This document shows positions 36,113-47,824 of a stretch of DNA of 64,000 bases, in pieces. The stretch is from Telmatactis stephensoni (lineage: Eukaryota; Cnidaria; Anthozoa; Actiniaria; Isophelliidae): NCBI GenBank assembly GCA_029948255.1, contig JALIZF010001889.1:186001-250000 (forward strand). The letters run 5' to 3'. A program made the position numbers and the translations under genes. The notes beneath the pieces are model-generated. The model had not been told where the DNA came from and did no database searches. It worked only from the letters and a program-made list of their open reading frames with translations. How positions within the stretch are numbered: position 1 is the stretch's first letter; every line of letters starts with the position of its first letter.

Positions 36113-36600
36113 GAGTTATGGATGCACGCGGGAGGCTGCTATAAGCACGAGAGAAGCGTAAGAGTCGACTATAGCTTCTCGAGTGCTTAGCAGCCGACCA
36201 AGTGCATCCATAACTCAATGGACGCACTGCTGAGTGTTGACCATTTCTTTTATAACATAGACAAACGAAATAAGTCGGCTGCTAAGCACTCGAGAAGCTA
36301 TAGTCGCACTCGGCTACGCCTCGTACGACTCTTACGCTTCTCTCGTGCTTAGCAGCCTCCCGCGTGCATCCATAACTCAATGGACGCACGCTGAGTGTTG
36401 ACCATTTCTATTATAACATAGACAAACGAAATAAGCCGCACGTTTAACCTAAATAAAAATACTGATGACTTTCAAAGTTCTCCATACATGGCGCGCGCTG
36501 TAAGAAAAGGAAACATTGACGTCAGCGTGCTGTCCATCGAGTTTTGGACGCACGCTCGCTCGCGCTTATCATCCAATCAGAGCGCGCGTTATATATTACC
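36113..36600. repeat. Large inverted repeat with direct repeats
   Basis: GAGTTATGGATGCACGCGGG...AGGCTGCT...AAGCACGAGAGAAGCG (from 36113) is mirrored at 36330-36380 (CGCTTCTCTCGTGCTTAGCA, then GCCTCCCGCG). AGCACTCGAGAAGCTATAGT near 36286 mirrors 36163-36190. The segment GCTGAGTGTTGACCATTTCT...ATAACATAGACAAACGAAAT occurs twice (~36230 and ~36390). No coding capacity. Confidence 0.7.
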
Positions 36601-36680
36601 TATGTTATAAAGTTAACTGACGGCTGTCCGTGGAAAGTTAGTGCTTATATTGCTTTAGTTTTTCTCTTTGCCTGGTCAAA

Positions 36681-36943
36681 TAATTGCCCTATCGCATAAT
36701 GACGTCACAGTATGTTTACATTGGGGATAGATGCTCAGAAACAGTAGAAATTGGGACCTATTAATATTTCTTTTCGAAGTAGAACTTCAATGTATCGAGT
36801 TTTGATATATATCATGTATCAGTGATTGCTCATCTGCATTTTATTTGATATGCAATCACTCTGATCCCCTCTGGCGACCATAATCCTTAGCGTCAAAACA
36901 ATAAAATGTTTTGGTGTGATGTCATTATGCGATAGGGCAATTA
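36681..36943. mobile_element. MITE, TAATTGCCCTATCGCATAAT ends
   Basis: 263 bp with ~29-bp inverted ends ending TGACGTCACA (left) and the inverse of TGACATCACA (right), bounded by TA. Confidence 0.8.
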
Positions 36944-37094
36944 CACGTACGAGAAATTCGCATAATACACAACAGTTGAATCGACGGTACTTTTATTGTA
37001 AATATGCATTATATTATTTTTATAGATTTTTATTTTGTAATTAAGCGCGGATGAAAATATCCCAATTGATATTCGCGCTATATAAGTTAATGAA

Positions 37095-37161
<67 letters not shown>

Positions 37162-37255
37162 TTTATTAATAAATATTATTAAACACGAACGCGTCTACGA
37201 ATTCCTGCCGAATTTTCGAGCATGCGCAATGCATTTTTCACCCGTGTCCAATCTC

Positions 37256-37351
37256 GTCCCCAGCGCCGATTTTTCTTACTGTGCATGCACGCAGAAAATA
37301 GAGTATTTTTTTCTGCAAGCATGCGCAGTAAGAAAAATCGGCTCTGGGGAC
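37256..37351. repeat. Inverted repeat with GCATGC arms
   Basis: GTCCCCAGCGCCGATTTTTC...TTACTGTGCATGC mirrors GCATGCGCAGTAAGAAAAAT...CGGCTCTGGGGAC. The preceding ACGCGTCTACGAATTCCTGC segment (37191) recurs at 41289 in KIAA2012 intron 6. Confidence 0.7.
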
Positions 37352-37800
37352 GAGATTGGTCCCCCAGGTGAACATCCTCGGGGCCCCCATTTAGGGTGAA
37401 AGGGGAAGGGGACGGGAGGAATTAGTTGGTTTAGGGCAGGAGCCAATTACTTCGAGCGTACAACTCACATACCGTACCTGGCTTTAGAGTTATCATTTTC
37501 ATAGACCAGCTATATGTAGAACGGATTTCCCGCCAAGTAATGTCACTGTAGCCATTCTCCGCTGACATCACAATCCTGGCATAAACTCGACAAAAACAAC
37601 AACAGCAACAACAATAATAACAAAAAACAAAACCAATAAAAAAACATGGCAGGGGGAAAGCGAGTAGGAATTAGAGAGAAACGCTTTTAAGAGTTCTCAC
37701 TAGCGACGCAAGCATTAGTGCAAGCAACATATACGCAGACTCAGTATCGCATTTATCACAAAGGTATGAAAAACACACTTTCTGTTTATGAGCAGAACAC

Positions 37801-37955
37801 TAGAGTGATTTTCATCGGACTGTGAAACAACTACTAATAGTCAATGTTTAATAGTGTCTAACAGTTGTATTGCAACAAAAGAAAATAATGGGTGCAGAAT
37901 CTATTAGTGTCTATTAGCTTAGTAACTATTTCACAGTCCGGTGAAAATCACTCTA
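37801..37955. mobile_element. MITE, TAGAGTGATTTTCATCGGAC ends
   Basis: 155 bp, nearly identical in length and sequence to unit D of the nest (24054-24208), here solitary and flanked by unrelated DNA. Confidence 0.85.
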
Positions 37956-38487
37956 TTCAAGATTTGTGCAACTCCAGCCCGAGGTAAATTCACTTAAACA
38001 AACACATCACACCTCTGAAACTTTTACTAGTGACATCATCGTCAAAAGCCGCTCTTGCTCCTGTGGTCATTATTTCTTTTTCTTTTCTTTTTTCTTTCCT
38101 TTCCTTTCCTTTTTTTTTATTTTTTATTTTATTTTTTATTTTAATAAAAATTCAACTTTTGGAATCAATTGTTAATTTACCAGGTATATATTAACATCCC
38201 CTGAGTTCGAAAATCTTTAGAAACCTCAAGAAAAGGCCACAAAACTTGAAGCGAATATAATCTAATTTTATTCACCAATCAATGGCGTTATTCACTCAAA
38301 ATAATTTCTATAGAACACTCTATTCTTATTTACAAAATAAAAATTCATCCAATTTACTAGTAAGTGGGTAGCCTGTGCCGCATTAAGGAGAGGGAGAGGA
38401 GACTGGTTCTTTCCCTTTTTGCAATTTTAAATTTCCTAATTCTCCACTGTCCTTTAATGTCTATAGCAGATGATGTTGTAAGGCGTA

Positions 38488-41400
38488 TCACACATTTTCC
38501 TCCTCTTCATCTAGCTCGTAAATCGTGGGAGGAAGCTTTTGTTTGAGTTCATGTATTAAATCCTTAATAGGTGAAATTGACCGCATATGATTCAGGAAAT
38601 TCCATGGTAATTTATCGAAATATGAAAACGTAAACGCTCTTGACAACCGTTGACTCAGGCTCATGTAGACTCCTTCCCTTATTAGGGTTGTAATAAATAA
38701 TTGTCTCTGCAGACGTTTTTGTCTGAGCAACGCGATTGCTTCTTCTCTCATGCGTCTCTGTTCTTCCTGTATTCTACGTTGTTCTTCCTGAATTCTTCTC
38801 TCTGCTTCTAATCGTTTCCTCATTTCTTCTTCCTCGCGTCTCATTCTTTCTTGTAAGGCTATCCTCTCTGATTCCTCCATTGCTAGAAGTCTTTCTTCTT
38901 CAGCTCTTCGGTTTGCTTCCTCGATTTCAGCCTCTAACTTCTCTTGCTCTCTCCTGATCTCTTCCTCAAGTTTACGTTGTGCTATCAGTTCTTGTTTCTT
39001 GCGCTCATATTCCTCGCGCTGTCGTTTTTCTCGTTCCATTCTCGCACGTTCCTCTCTTTCCTTCCTCAGCTCCTCCTCCTCCTTCCTTTGTTTCTCCGCT
39101 TCCCTTTCTTCACGTTTTTTCCTGTAAGAAAAAAACCGTAACATTTCAACCAGTTTAGTGGTGCGTATTGCAAGGGTTGTCTATGCATGCTGCATTGCAT
39201 CCAGGACTGAAATTCTAGACCCTGTGCCTACTTGTACCCTGCCGCCAACAGCGAATGCAAAAAAAAAACCATTAGAAGCAAGGATAGCACAGTCGGTTAG
39301 TGCGCTGTTTTCGGTGCAAGAGGTCCAGGTCCTAAGTTCGATTCCCAGTGACCTCACATCCTTGATTCGACTTCTTTCCTTTCCGTGTAGCTTTAAGTAA
39401 GAGTTAATTACCGAGAACCGAGGCTTTTAGCCATACATATATGCATTTTAAATGAGCGCACCGTCGGCCTCAAGTTTACTAGTCAACTTGTAACTATTAC
39501 GAGCTACTGACGTAAAATAAGGACTCTTTACCTTTACCTTAACGGCCATCCCCAAAAACCTTGCCATATCTCTTTCTAAATCCCAGCTGTAAGGAGTTGG
39601 AATAATTGTCATACCAACACGTTATGCAAGAAGAAAGGGAATATCTGGGCTGCATTTCGTCTTATTATACAACATGCAATATAGAGAATATCCCAGACAC
39701 TAATCTATTTGAAAACTTGCATACAAACCTCATTTCCATTTCCCTTCTCTTCATTTCTTCCTCAGCTTCTAGTCTCACTTTCTCCAATCTCGCCTCTTCT
39801 TCAAGCTGTTTTCGTTTCGCTTCTTCTTTTTCTCTCCTTTTTCTCTCTACTTCTTGGCGGCGTCTTTCAGCAGCTGCTGCCCTTTCCTCTGCTCGCTTTG
39901 CCGCTCGTGCCTCCTTTTCTTTCTTTTTCGATAATTCTGCTTCTAAGCGCTCCTGTTCTTGACTTTCTTCCTCGTGATCACTCTCAGGTTCTTGCTCAAC
40001 TGGCCTGGGTACAAGCCTTGGTTGCTCAATGACAGAAGTTGCACTGTGAACGCTCTGGACGCTGGGAGATTTTGTGGACAACTGTTGCTGCTCAACACCA
40101 GATTCGGAGCGTTTCGACGAGTCCGCTAAGGATTCGGAATCCATCGTGGGTGTTTCGGAAAAATCATCCAAGCGTTTGCTCGTTTCGGAAGCCACTCGGA
40201 CGCTCGTCTCGGGTGACATGTCCTTGAAAAACTCTGGCGTTTCAGACTTGTCATCTATGACTGACGTTGATTCCGGTTCCTTGGCCTCTGTTTTCTTACT
40301 CGGCTTGTCGGCTTTGGCTTTGTCGGTTTTCTTTGCTGCCTTTCCTCCTTTCTTGGTGGCAGGCTTTTTGTTTTTAGGAACACTACCTTTTTTGGCCTCT
40401 TTTCCCTTAGATTTAGCTTCTCCGGGTTGTTTGGTTTGCAGTCCCGGCGGCGCCTTCTCTTCAACTGGTTTCGTAACTTGAAATGGTGGAGTTTTCTTCT
40501 TCTTTTCTGCATCTTTTGGGGGCGTGCTTGCTTTGCCCGCGATTGTTTGCTTTTGGTCAGACATGACGTTGTCTTGCAGATCTGTGATAACAGCTTGAAG
40601 AGCAGCACGAAAGTCCTCATCTTCTGATTCGTCATCTTGAGCAGTTCGTGCCCGGTCCTCTATAAAACCGAAGTCTTCATTTGATACGAAGTTTAGGATG
40701 TCCATTTGTAGATCAGAGTTTGACAGCCTCTCGGTCAAAATCGAACGAGCTGTACCTAGTGATCCACTAGCTCTAGAAGATCTCATGTCACCATCTTTTA
40801 CTAAAGAAAAGAACAGTTACATTGTGAATTTTGAGTGAAATCAGTAATTGATATAAAGGTTAAATGACTTACATGGTTCAAAATAAGAAGTGCGTCCAAG
40901 AGAGATTCCACTGCTGTGTTTGCTTGTGGGCGCACCTTGAGGTATTCGTATCGGTGGGAGGTTTTTTAAAGACTCGATTGCTGGCATTTCACCTATACAC
41001 AAGCAAAATCAACACGATCATTTCAACACAGAATACAAAGTATGTTACATAGTCCTGATAATTTTTCTATTGCATGCAGGGAAATCCCCTCTGGAGTTGG
41101 GTTCCTACAGCCCTTACGTGCTTCTAAACTTATAATATTATCAATACAAGAAAATCTGACGAGCCAACGAGTAACCGGGAATACTCGGAAGTTTTAAATA
41201 AGACCATTGGAGGTTTAAGTAAATCTTGAAAGTAAGGCTGTCCGTGAAAAGTTAGTACTTATTTTTTGCTAAAACAGCGCTTTAGACGAACGCGTCTACG
41301 ATTTCCTGCCGAATTTTCGAGCATGCGCGGTCCGATTTTCACCCGTATCGGAACAGTCTTAATTATCATAAAGTCAGAGAATCGTCGGAGATGCGGCGGC

Positions 41401-44400
41401 ATATCTCCGACTAATGATTGCTTACTTGGATATAGTAGGTATCTCGTGAGAACTGTGACTTATTACACAACATACCTCCTGATATTAAAAGGGCCTGTCT
41501 AAGAGCAGCAAGAGAAGGACCGGCCGACTGACTTATTTTTCTTTTACGACCTGTTGGAACAAAACCAGCCCCATTTGTGGTCTGGTTGACCTTCGGTTTT
41601 CTATCAAAGGCCGCTGAGCTGGTGCGTGCATCTAAAAGTAAGGAAAAGGAAAAAAGTGTAAGTTTAGCCATGATTTAAATAACCCCAACTAAAATATTTT
41701 GTGCACTTTTTTTAGAAACCCTTGCACGTGTCATCACCTACAATGTTTTCGGACGATTTTAGCCCGTTTGCAGAACGTCCAAAGCGCGCAACCATCACTA
41801 CAAGCAGCAAGGTGTATCGGAACTTTGAGTCATGCAAAACAATACAATAAACATGAATATAATTATAGACCTACCTTTCCTAGGAGGGTCTAGTAAGGTA
41901 GACAACCTGTCTGCCCACATCGCTAACGCAGCGCGTGCGTCTTCTATGAAAACAGCACCGGACTGGGGGCGATTCAAAATCCGTGACGCAACGGCGCGAG
42001 CTTCACTATGAAGCTGCTCAAAGGTAATTGGTGGAGGCGGTTCTGGGGAGGGGCCGTGGTCTTCTATGATTGACAACGAGGTTGTGCTTCTTGAATGAGA
42101 GGTTCCTACAAAAAAAGGAAACAATAAAGGAACGAAGGAAGAAAAGAAGGGAAAGAGGGAATCAAAGGAAAGCGGCGGAGGGAAAGGAGGGAGGAAAAGA
42201 TGGAAGGTAGTAGGGTTTACACAGCTTTCCTTACCATCGACACTTTTCTCGGGTTCATCTTGATCAACATTTTCTTCTTTTTGTTTTTCGTGTTCAGGTA
42301 TATCCCCAGTGACTTGAATTTCACTGCTATCGTCCTGGACTTTGGTAGTTGAATCTCCTTCATGCTCAGAACGTAAATCTTCCTGCGGCTGTTCTTGTAC
42401 GCTACTTCCCGTTTTATCGTCTAGACTGCCAATTTGGTCTTCATTGTCTGCCTTATCGTCCAATGTTGTTTGGACGTCCTTCAAATCGATGCTATCCTCG
42501 GAGGCTTTGTCATCATCTCCAACTGCGTCGATGTTTTCTTGTTCTTTGGGCGAGTGTTCATGGAGAGACTTGACCAGATTCAGTACATTTGTTTCCTCTT
42601 CGTCCTGGCTGTCTTCTGTAAAAATTGAAACGTAAAAACTTTGAAAAGATTTTTGAATTTGAGCCAGTCCAGAATTTTAAATGGAGTATGGACATGTTGA
42701 AAAATCGCAGGGGTTACAAAAAACCATTTTATAAGTTTGCTACACAAACAATTTGATTCAAGCTTACACGACTAGACCGCAAAGAAGTATGGGTAGTTGA
42801 ACGAATGTACTCTCTTTTTGGCTTTGATCTTTATTTTAAGCATCAATGACTTTGTTGTATAAGCTCAACACAAGCTGGTTGACAATTGTCGTATTGATAT
42901 TCATGTTGTTTCATAGCTTTTAGTAATTCCTACCCATACTCCATTTCAGGTGAGTCGCGTAGACTTGTCTATTTGGCGACAACGTTAAATTGAAATAGGT
43001 GTATTTCCAGTGATGGCAGCCAGTTGAACACGCAAGCATGTGGACACTTTCATACTTGATGAAACGTAACCTGAGCGCTAGACCCTCTTTCGTCCCCCCT
43101 CACCTAGAGGGTCTGGTACTCAGGTAGAACGTTCTTGTAAAGATAAGGAATGCCACATACCTGGGTCATCGGTATTATCGATCACGTGGGTTAACGCTTC
43201 ACTCCAATGACTACTTTCATCAGACAAATCAAGTTCAACGTTATTTAGGTCAACATCACCACGAGTAGCCTCTCCCTTGTCATCGACTGCGGAAGAATAG
43301 CGACTACTGCGTGCAATAGAATCAGCCTCACTATCACGTCGATTACTCGATTTTGATTGGTCATTTGAATGAATCGATTGTTCAGCAAAGGAGTGGTTGC
43401 TTCCACGTGCTACTGAACCAGTCTCACTCAGCCGCCGAGTTCTTGATTCTGACTGGTTCTCTCTATTGTCTACGTCACTAGGTGACGATGGGCGTATCCC
43501 ACCTGCAGACTGGATAGGCGGCAAACGAGAAATAGAAGTCAGAGAAGACGATTTTAAGCTTCCCTTACTGGACTTTCGCTTAGTTGCACTATTAATAGAC
43601 GCATTAGAGTCATAGGTGTCTTCTTTGATAAACGTTGTAGGCCATGTTTGCAAATCCGAGTCAACAGTCTCTAAAGTCTTCTGAACCAGCATTTGTGATA
43701 AAAGCTCTTCTTTTTGTTTGGAATCAAGCTTTGCATAACGATAGTCCTTTTTAGGTTTTATTGGCTCGACCTCTGACAATCTTTCATTCAAGGATTCCAC
43801 AGGACTGATTGCACGAGAAGATGGTGCATACTCTTCACTGTTTATTGATATCATGGATGCTGCCCCAGTAGACATGCCATTAGGATAGAAGTTAAAGGTG
43901 CTTCCCAGCATAGAGTTTGATGGAGATATAGGAGGTAATGACATGGTGCTGTAAGGTTGGGGTTTGCTCGGGAAAAGTTCACAGACTGAACCATCTTCAT
44001 GGAATGATGGAGCATAAGGATTATATGACTGCAATGCTGGATCCTTGAAAGATCCTGATGTTAACAGTTTATTCCATGAATCCTCTTGAAGCGATTGGCC
44101 CAGTGTTGCTATGTAACGCTTAGGGGAAAACCCTGGACGGACATGGTTGCCATAAGAACTACTACTAAGTCTCTTTTGAAGCAAAGCCAAGAATAGTGGA
44201 TCCCCCTAAAACACAGCAATATTTACCTTTAATGAACACATTTTACCAAATAGATGCTGCCTTCAACTCAGTTTATTCTCACATAAACTGGTCCTTGTTA
44301 GCCAAAATTATCAGTTAAATACTAATGGCAATGGAACCTCTGAAGGCATTATTGTCTTGATATAGTAAGGCCTATTCCATGTGCCACTCCTGTCATATAG

Positions 44401-47400
44401 CTAATTGCTGCCACCCCCAATACTTCTGAGTTCAACTTTGGAGTGACTTTGGAGCAGTGGATGATTCAGATGGTGTACTAATTCTGTCAAACCACAGTGT
44501 TCTGTTGCAATATAATGCACAGACCCTATTGAACCAACGATAGTTGATCCACCAAATTAAAGATGCCAAACCAAATTGATTTGACATCACTCTTTTGCCA
44601 AAATCAATTCAGCAATAATTAGCTTAATTAAATGGCAGCAATTGGGTACATGACAGGATCAGTGCTGTATGGGACATGCCTAAGTGTGGTTTAGTTCTTG
44701 ATATATGCCTACTAAGTGAATGTTTCCAACTTGGATTCTCAGTAACTTGCAAACCTGTTTCACTTCTCCCTAATCTATTTGTTTCAAGGGGTCCCTAGCC
44801 CCCTCCCCTAACACACACAAAGGAAGCATGCTGACATTGTTGCTAGTGGCACCACCAACAAGGGGAGAGGAGTCATACCTGGCTCCAACCAAGGAGCAGT
44901 TGAAGGGATTACCTTGCATTTGTACAAGTGATTCAATCCAGGGGCAAATTTAGGGGAGAGGTGTAGGGGGTGCACAACCCTCCTGAGTTGACTTTGGGCC
45001 CTTTTCTTTTGTATATTATTCCAAAATATCTTCTGGATAGTTTCCAATTTCTATAATGCTGCACCCCCACCCCCCCAAAAAATAAAATAAATAATAATAA
45101 TCTTGGGTGCACCCCTCCCTGAAGAAAATCCTGGATCTGCCCCTGCAACCAATGAATAATCACAGCTGTCACCTCTAAACAAATTTATGCTGGTATCATG
45201 TCATAGTGATGATAATAATGATGACCACTATAATTAATTTACCCATACCAAACGTTTTTACACAGATTAAATATGCTGTTATATATGGCCAATATATGGA
45301 CAGTATATGAAAAATATATGGGTTACTTGTAACCATATATGGTCCATAAAGGGTACCAAAATTTGAAGCTTGGCTCAAATACAGCTACAATAGGGGTTTT
45401 GCTTGGCTACTTGTTGCCATTATATGGATTATATATGGCTTAAAGAATAATGAGCATCTCCATCTATGGGCCATATATTATCACCATATATAATTTTCAT
45501 CATCATCATCACAATGATTGACACGATACCATCATAAATTTGAAAAGATCCCCTTATATTATGCTCAATGGTAAATGTACTTGAAGGAAATGTAGAATAA
45601 AATTAATATAATATTTACCCCATTTCTCTTGTAATTCAGTATAAAATCCCTTAAATCACTCAGTGTTTTTAATGCCAAAGACGACTGTTGCTTTAGTTTC
45701 CGTCTTCTCTTTTTAGCTTTAGATGATCCAGGAAGAAAGTAGTTTTCAGCATACAGCAGTAGAGCTCCTTTTCTTGTGCTGTATGTCTTGGATACAAATT
45801 GATTGGATGGTGGTACCTGGACTTTTGGTAGCTTCAAGGGTTTGGTTTCATATGTCTTTTTATAATTAACTTTGGACTGGTCTGTATTGTCATAGTTTGT
45901 GACAATGGGTGGAAGACGTAAATCATCAAGAGAAAAGAATTCCTGTCAAAATATAACTGATTAATGACATGTTCTTTTTGTGTGTGCATATTTTTGTGTA
46001 TAAGCCTTATAAGTATAGAAGTATCAAGAAGTTATATCACAAAGGCATTTTAGGAGGATTGCCTGTGTACACTCTCTGCACCACTCTACAATCCCCCCTC
46101 TCCCTCCCTCCCTCCCTCCCTCCTTTGTTGGCTGTTTTTACAGTTAATAGCTTTATGGCATCCAGACTCCTGGCATCCTGCAGGCTTTTTAATGACTACC
46201 ACTATAAAAGGACAGTAGGCATGGATACTCATGAAGACTTTGAAGTACACTATGCATAAATTGTTTCAATAATTAATGAGTTTAGACTACAGAGTATTAG
46301 TGCAAACTTTGGTTATGTTCAATTTGAGTTATGTTAAAAAACTAAAGCTAAAAACTAAACTAAACATGGGTTATGTTAAATATATTTAGCATTGTTTTGA
46401 CTTATCAAACTAATTATCTACACACAACTGAATATTCAATTTACAATCACACTTTTTTTCAGATTTTAAGCTATCTACACTAAACTGATACCATTTTTTA
46501 TTTGTCCAAAGTATGAAGAAAAGATAGGAAAAGATGCTATCAAATTTTACAATCCAGGTTAGTTAGTGCTGACAAGGGTAGCTGCCAACTGAAAAATAAT
46601 ATATATAAGCCATAGTTAATGGAGGGGACTAGTCCCCTCCATTAACTATGATATAAGAACATCATTAACACCTGCACAAAACAAAACCAATACAACCAGT
46701 TGAAGTATATTTTTCCTTTTCTCATTAATAAAGTTGGTTATTTCTCCAAAAAAGAAAGGATTTACTACCAATTCTATTTTTGTGATCTAAGAAATCCTCA
46801 TGGTGTCCACAATGTTTCAACGGTTGAGCTAATCAGTATTAGGGTTAAGAATTTTATTTATTTCTTTTCTTAAAAAAGGATTCAAGAATGTTGAGGATAA
46901 GTTTTCTTACAATAAAACGAATAAAATCCCTTGGTTTTCCAAGAAACACTTAAATAGAACAGGAAAACTCGAATACTCTGCCAATAACATTCAATTTTGC
47001 TGTGAAAAAAATTAGTTTGTGCTCATTTGAATATCAGCTGCAGGCTAAAATAAACGGATAAAATAAGACAAGAAAACAAAGGAAAAACTAATTAAAAATG
47101 AACACTTCCCCTTTTCCAAGGTTATTTTAATTGAAAAAATAAAAAGGAAATGATAATTCTAAGAATTCCACACGTTGATAACCTTTTCATTGGCATTGTG
47201 GATAATTAACTGGGGGTGTAAATGGAAGCTAAGAATCCGTGTTATTTGAGTAACACATTGCACAATAACATAACCCCTAGTTACCATATTTTACGAAAAG
47301 AAACCCACTCTAAAAACGTGTGTATTTTGTTTTATGTACTAACAGAGAAATACCCAACGAGCAAGCTGTTTTATTTTGAGGTTTTTGTTGCTATGAACGT

Positions 47401-47824
47401 GGCTTGAGTCAGTTGTCAAGGTCAGAAAGTCAACAAGAAGCTGGCATATTTCATGGAACTAAAAATCGATAAAGTGACGCTAGAATTCTAAAATTTCATC
47501 AAGACTAAGATACAAGGATATTAGAAGAAGGAAAGGATAGTTCTCTAGTGGCTTTAAGGAGTCTTAATTGATCATTAGTATGACTGTAGACAATGACACC
47601 AAAGATCGAACAAGTCAAGCGTTCATCACACATTCGAAACAAGTCTCTTTACGGTCCTACACTATTTAGAAAAAAAATAAAGCAAGACAGACATTCAATT
47701 ATCTGATTATAGCATTTCAGTACAAGATACTTACATTATCATTGTCTGCCGATTCTTTCTTCGCTATGCCATCCCATGTCCCGTATCCGCGACTCAAACG
47801 AGACAACAAATCGAACTGGTTCAT
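38488..47824 (-). CDS. KIAA2012: KIAA2012 homologue, coiled-coil protein of unknown function
   Basis: Nine exons: 47735-47824, 45619-45942, 43161-44205, 42235-42615, 41875-42105, 41476-41631, 40873-40992, 39729-40800, 38488-39121; 1350 residues against roughly 1180 in human. The N-terminus MNQFDLLSRLSRGYGTW recalls human LLSRGHGKL. The family signature is KTYSTRKGALLLYAENY (human KTFSTRKGALILYSEG). It is followed by LKTLSDLRDFILNYKR and PGFSPKRYIATLGQSL, aligning with human PGHSAKRYLRGLL. The middle is Ser/Glu/Asp-rich and likely disordered. Residues ~850-960 are Lys/Ala-rich. About 1030-1270 is a highly charged Arg/Glu/Lys coiled coil over the last two exons. The protein ends ELDEEEENV. Exon 43161-44205 is one long 348-codon block. 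No enzymatic domain is visible, and the human protein has no established role that I know of. Confidence 0.9.
39281..39545 (+). mobile_element. tRNA-derived SINE
   Basis: Pol III box A TAGCACAGTCGG (39285-39296) and box B GTTCGATTCC (39336-39345) at tRNA-like spacing within a tRNA-like head, followed by an unrelated body ending in TTTACCTTTACC repeats. In the last KIAA2012 intron, just upstream of exon 38488-39121, in antisense. It is not an intact tRNA gene: acceptor-stem pairing is poor. Confidence 0.65.
42764..42966. mobile_element. MITE, TACGCGACT...TATGGGTAG family, copy 1
   Basis: Ends TTACACGACTAGACCGCAAA...GAAGTATGGGTAG and CTACCCATACTCCATTTCAG...GTGAGTCGCGTAG. In KIAA2012 intron 3. 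Second copy at 58740-58953. Confidence 0.7.
44939..45145. mobile_element. Short hAT-like element, CAGGGGCA ends
   Basis: 207 bp with CAGGGGCAAATTTAGG and CCTGGATCTGCCCCTG inverse ends and internal GGGTGCAC words, like the larger element at 31973-32950. In KIAA2012 intron 2. Confidence 0.65.
45270..45495. repeat. ATATATGG-rich degenerate repeat
   Basis: ATATATGG/CCATATAT words about ten times over 220 bp in both orientations. In KIAA2012 intron 2. Confidence 0.6.
46611..46650. repeat. Perfect 40-bp palindrome without spacer
   Basis: Arm CATAGTTAATGGAGGGGACT (46611-46630) is followed directly by its exact reverse complement to 46650, centred on ACTAGT. In KIAA2012 intron 1. Confidence 0.95.

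Larger units (their letters stand above)
35901..38487. other. Intergenic region between the DED kinase and KIAA2012: inverted-repeat rich
   Basis: No exon recognised. Holds the large inverted repeat 36113-36600, the MITE 36681-36943, a (TTA)n run (37088-37160), an inverted repeat at 37256-37351, the MITE 37801-37955, and pyrimidine-rich sequence at 38070-38160 near the KIAA2012 3' end. Confidence 0.6.

Noticed and set aside
39281..39360. Possible functional tRNA gene
   Set aside because: A and B boxes are present, but the acceptor stem does not pair well and the sequence continues into a SINE body.
39606..40481. Plus-strand Ser/Leu/Phe-rich frames opposite KIAA2012 exon 8
   Set aside because: Antisense shadows of a Lys/Glu/Arg-rich coiled-coil exon.
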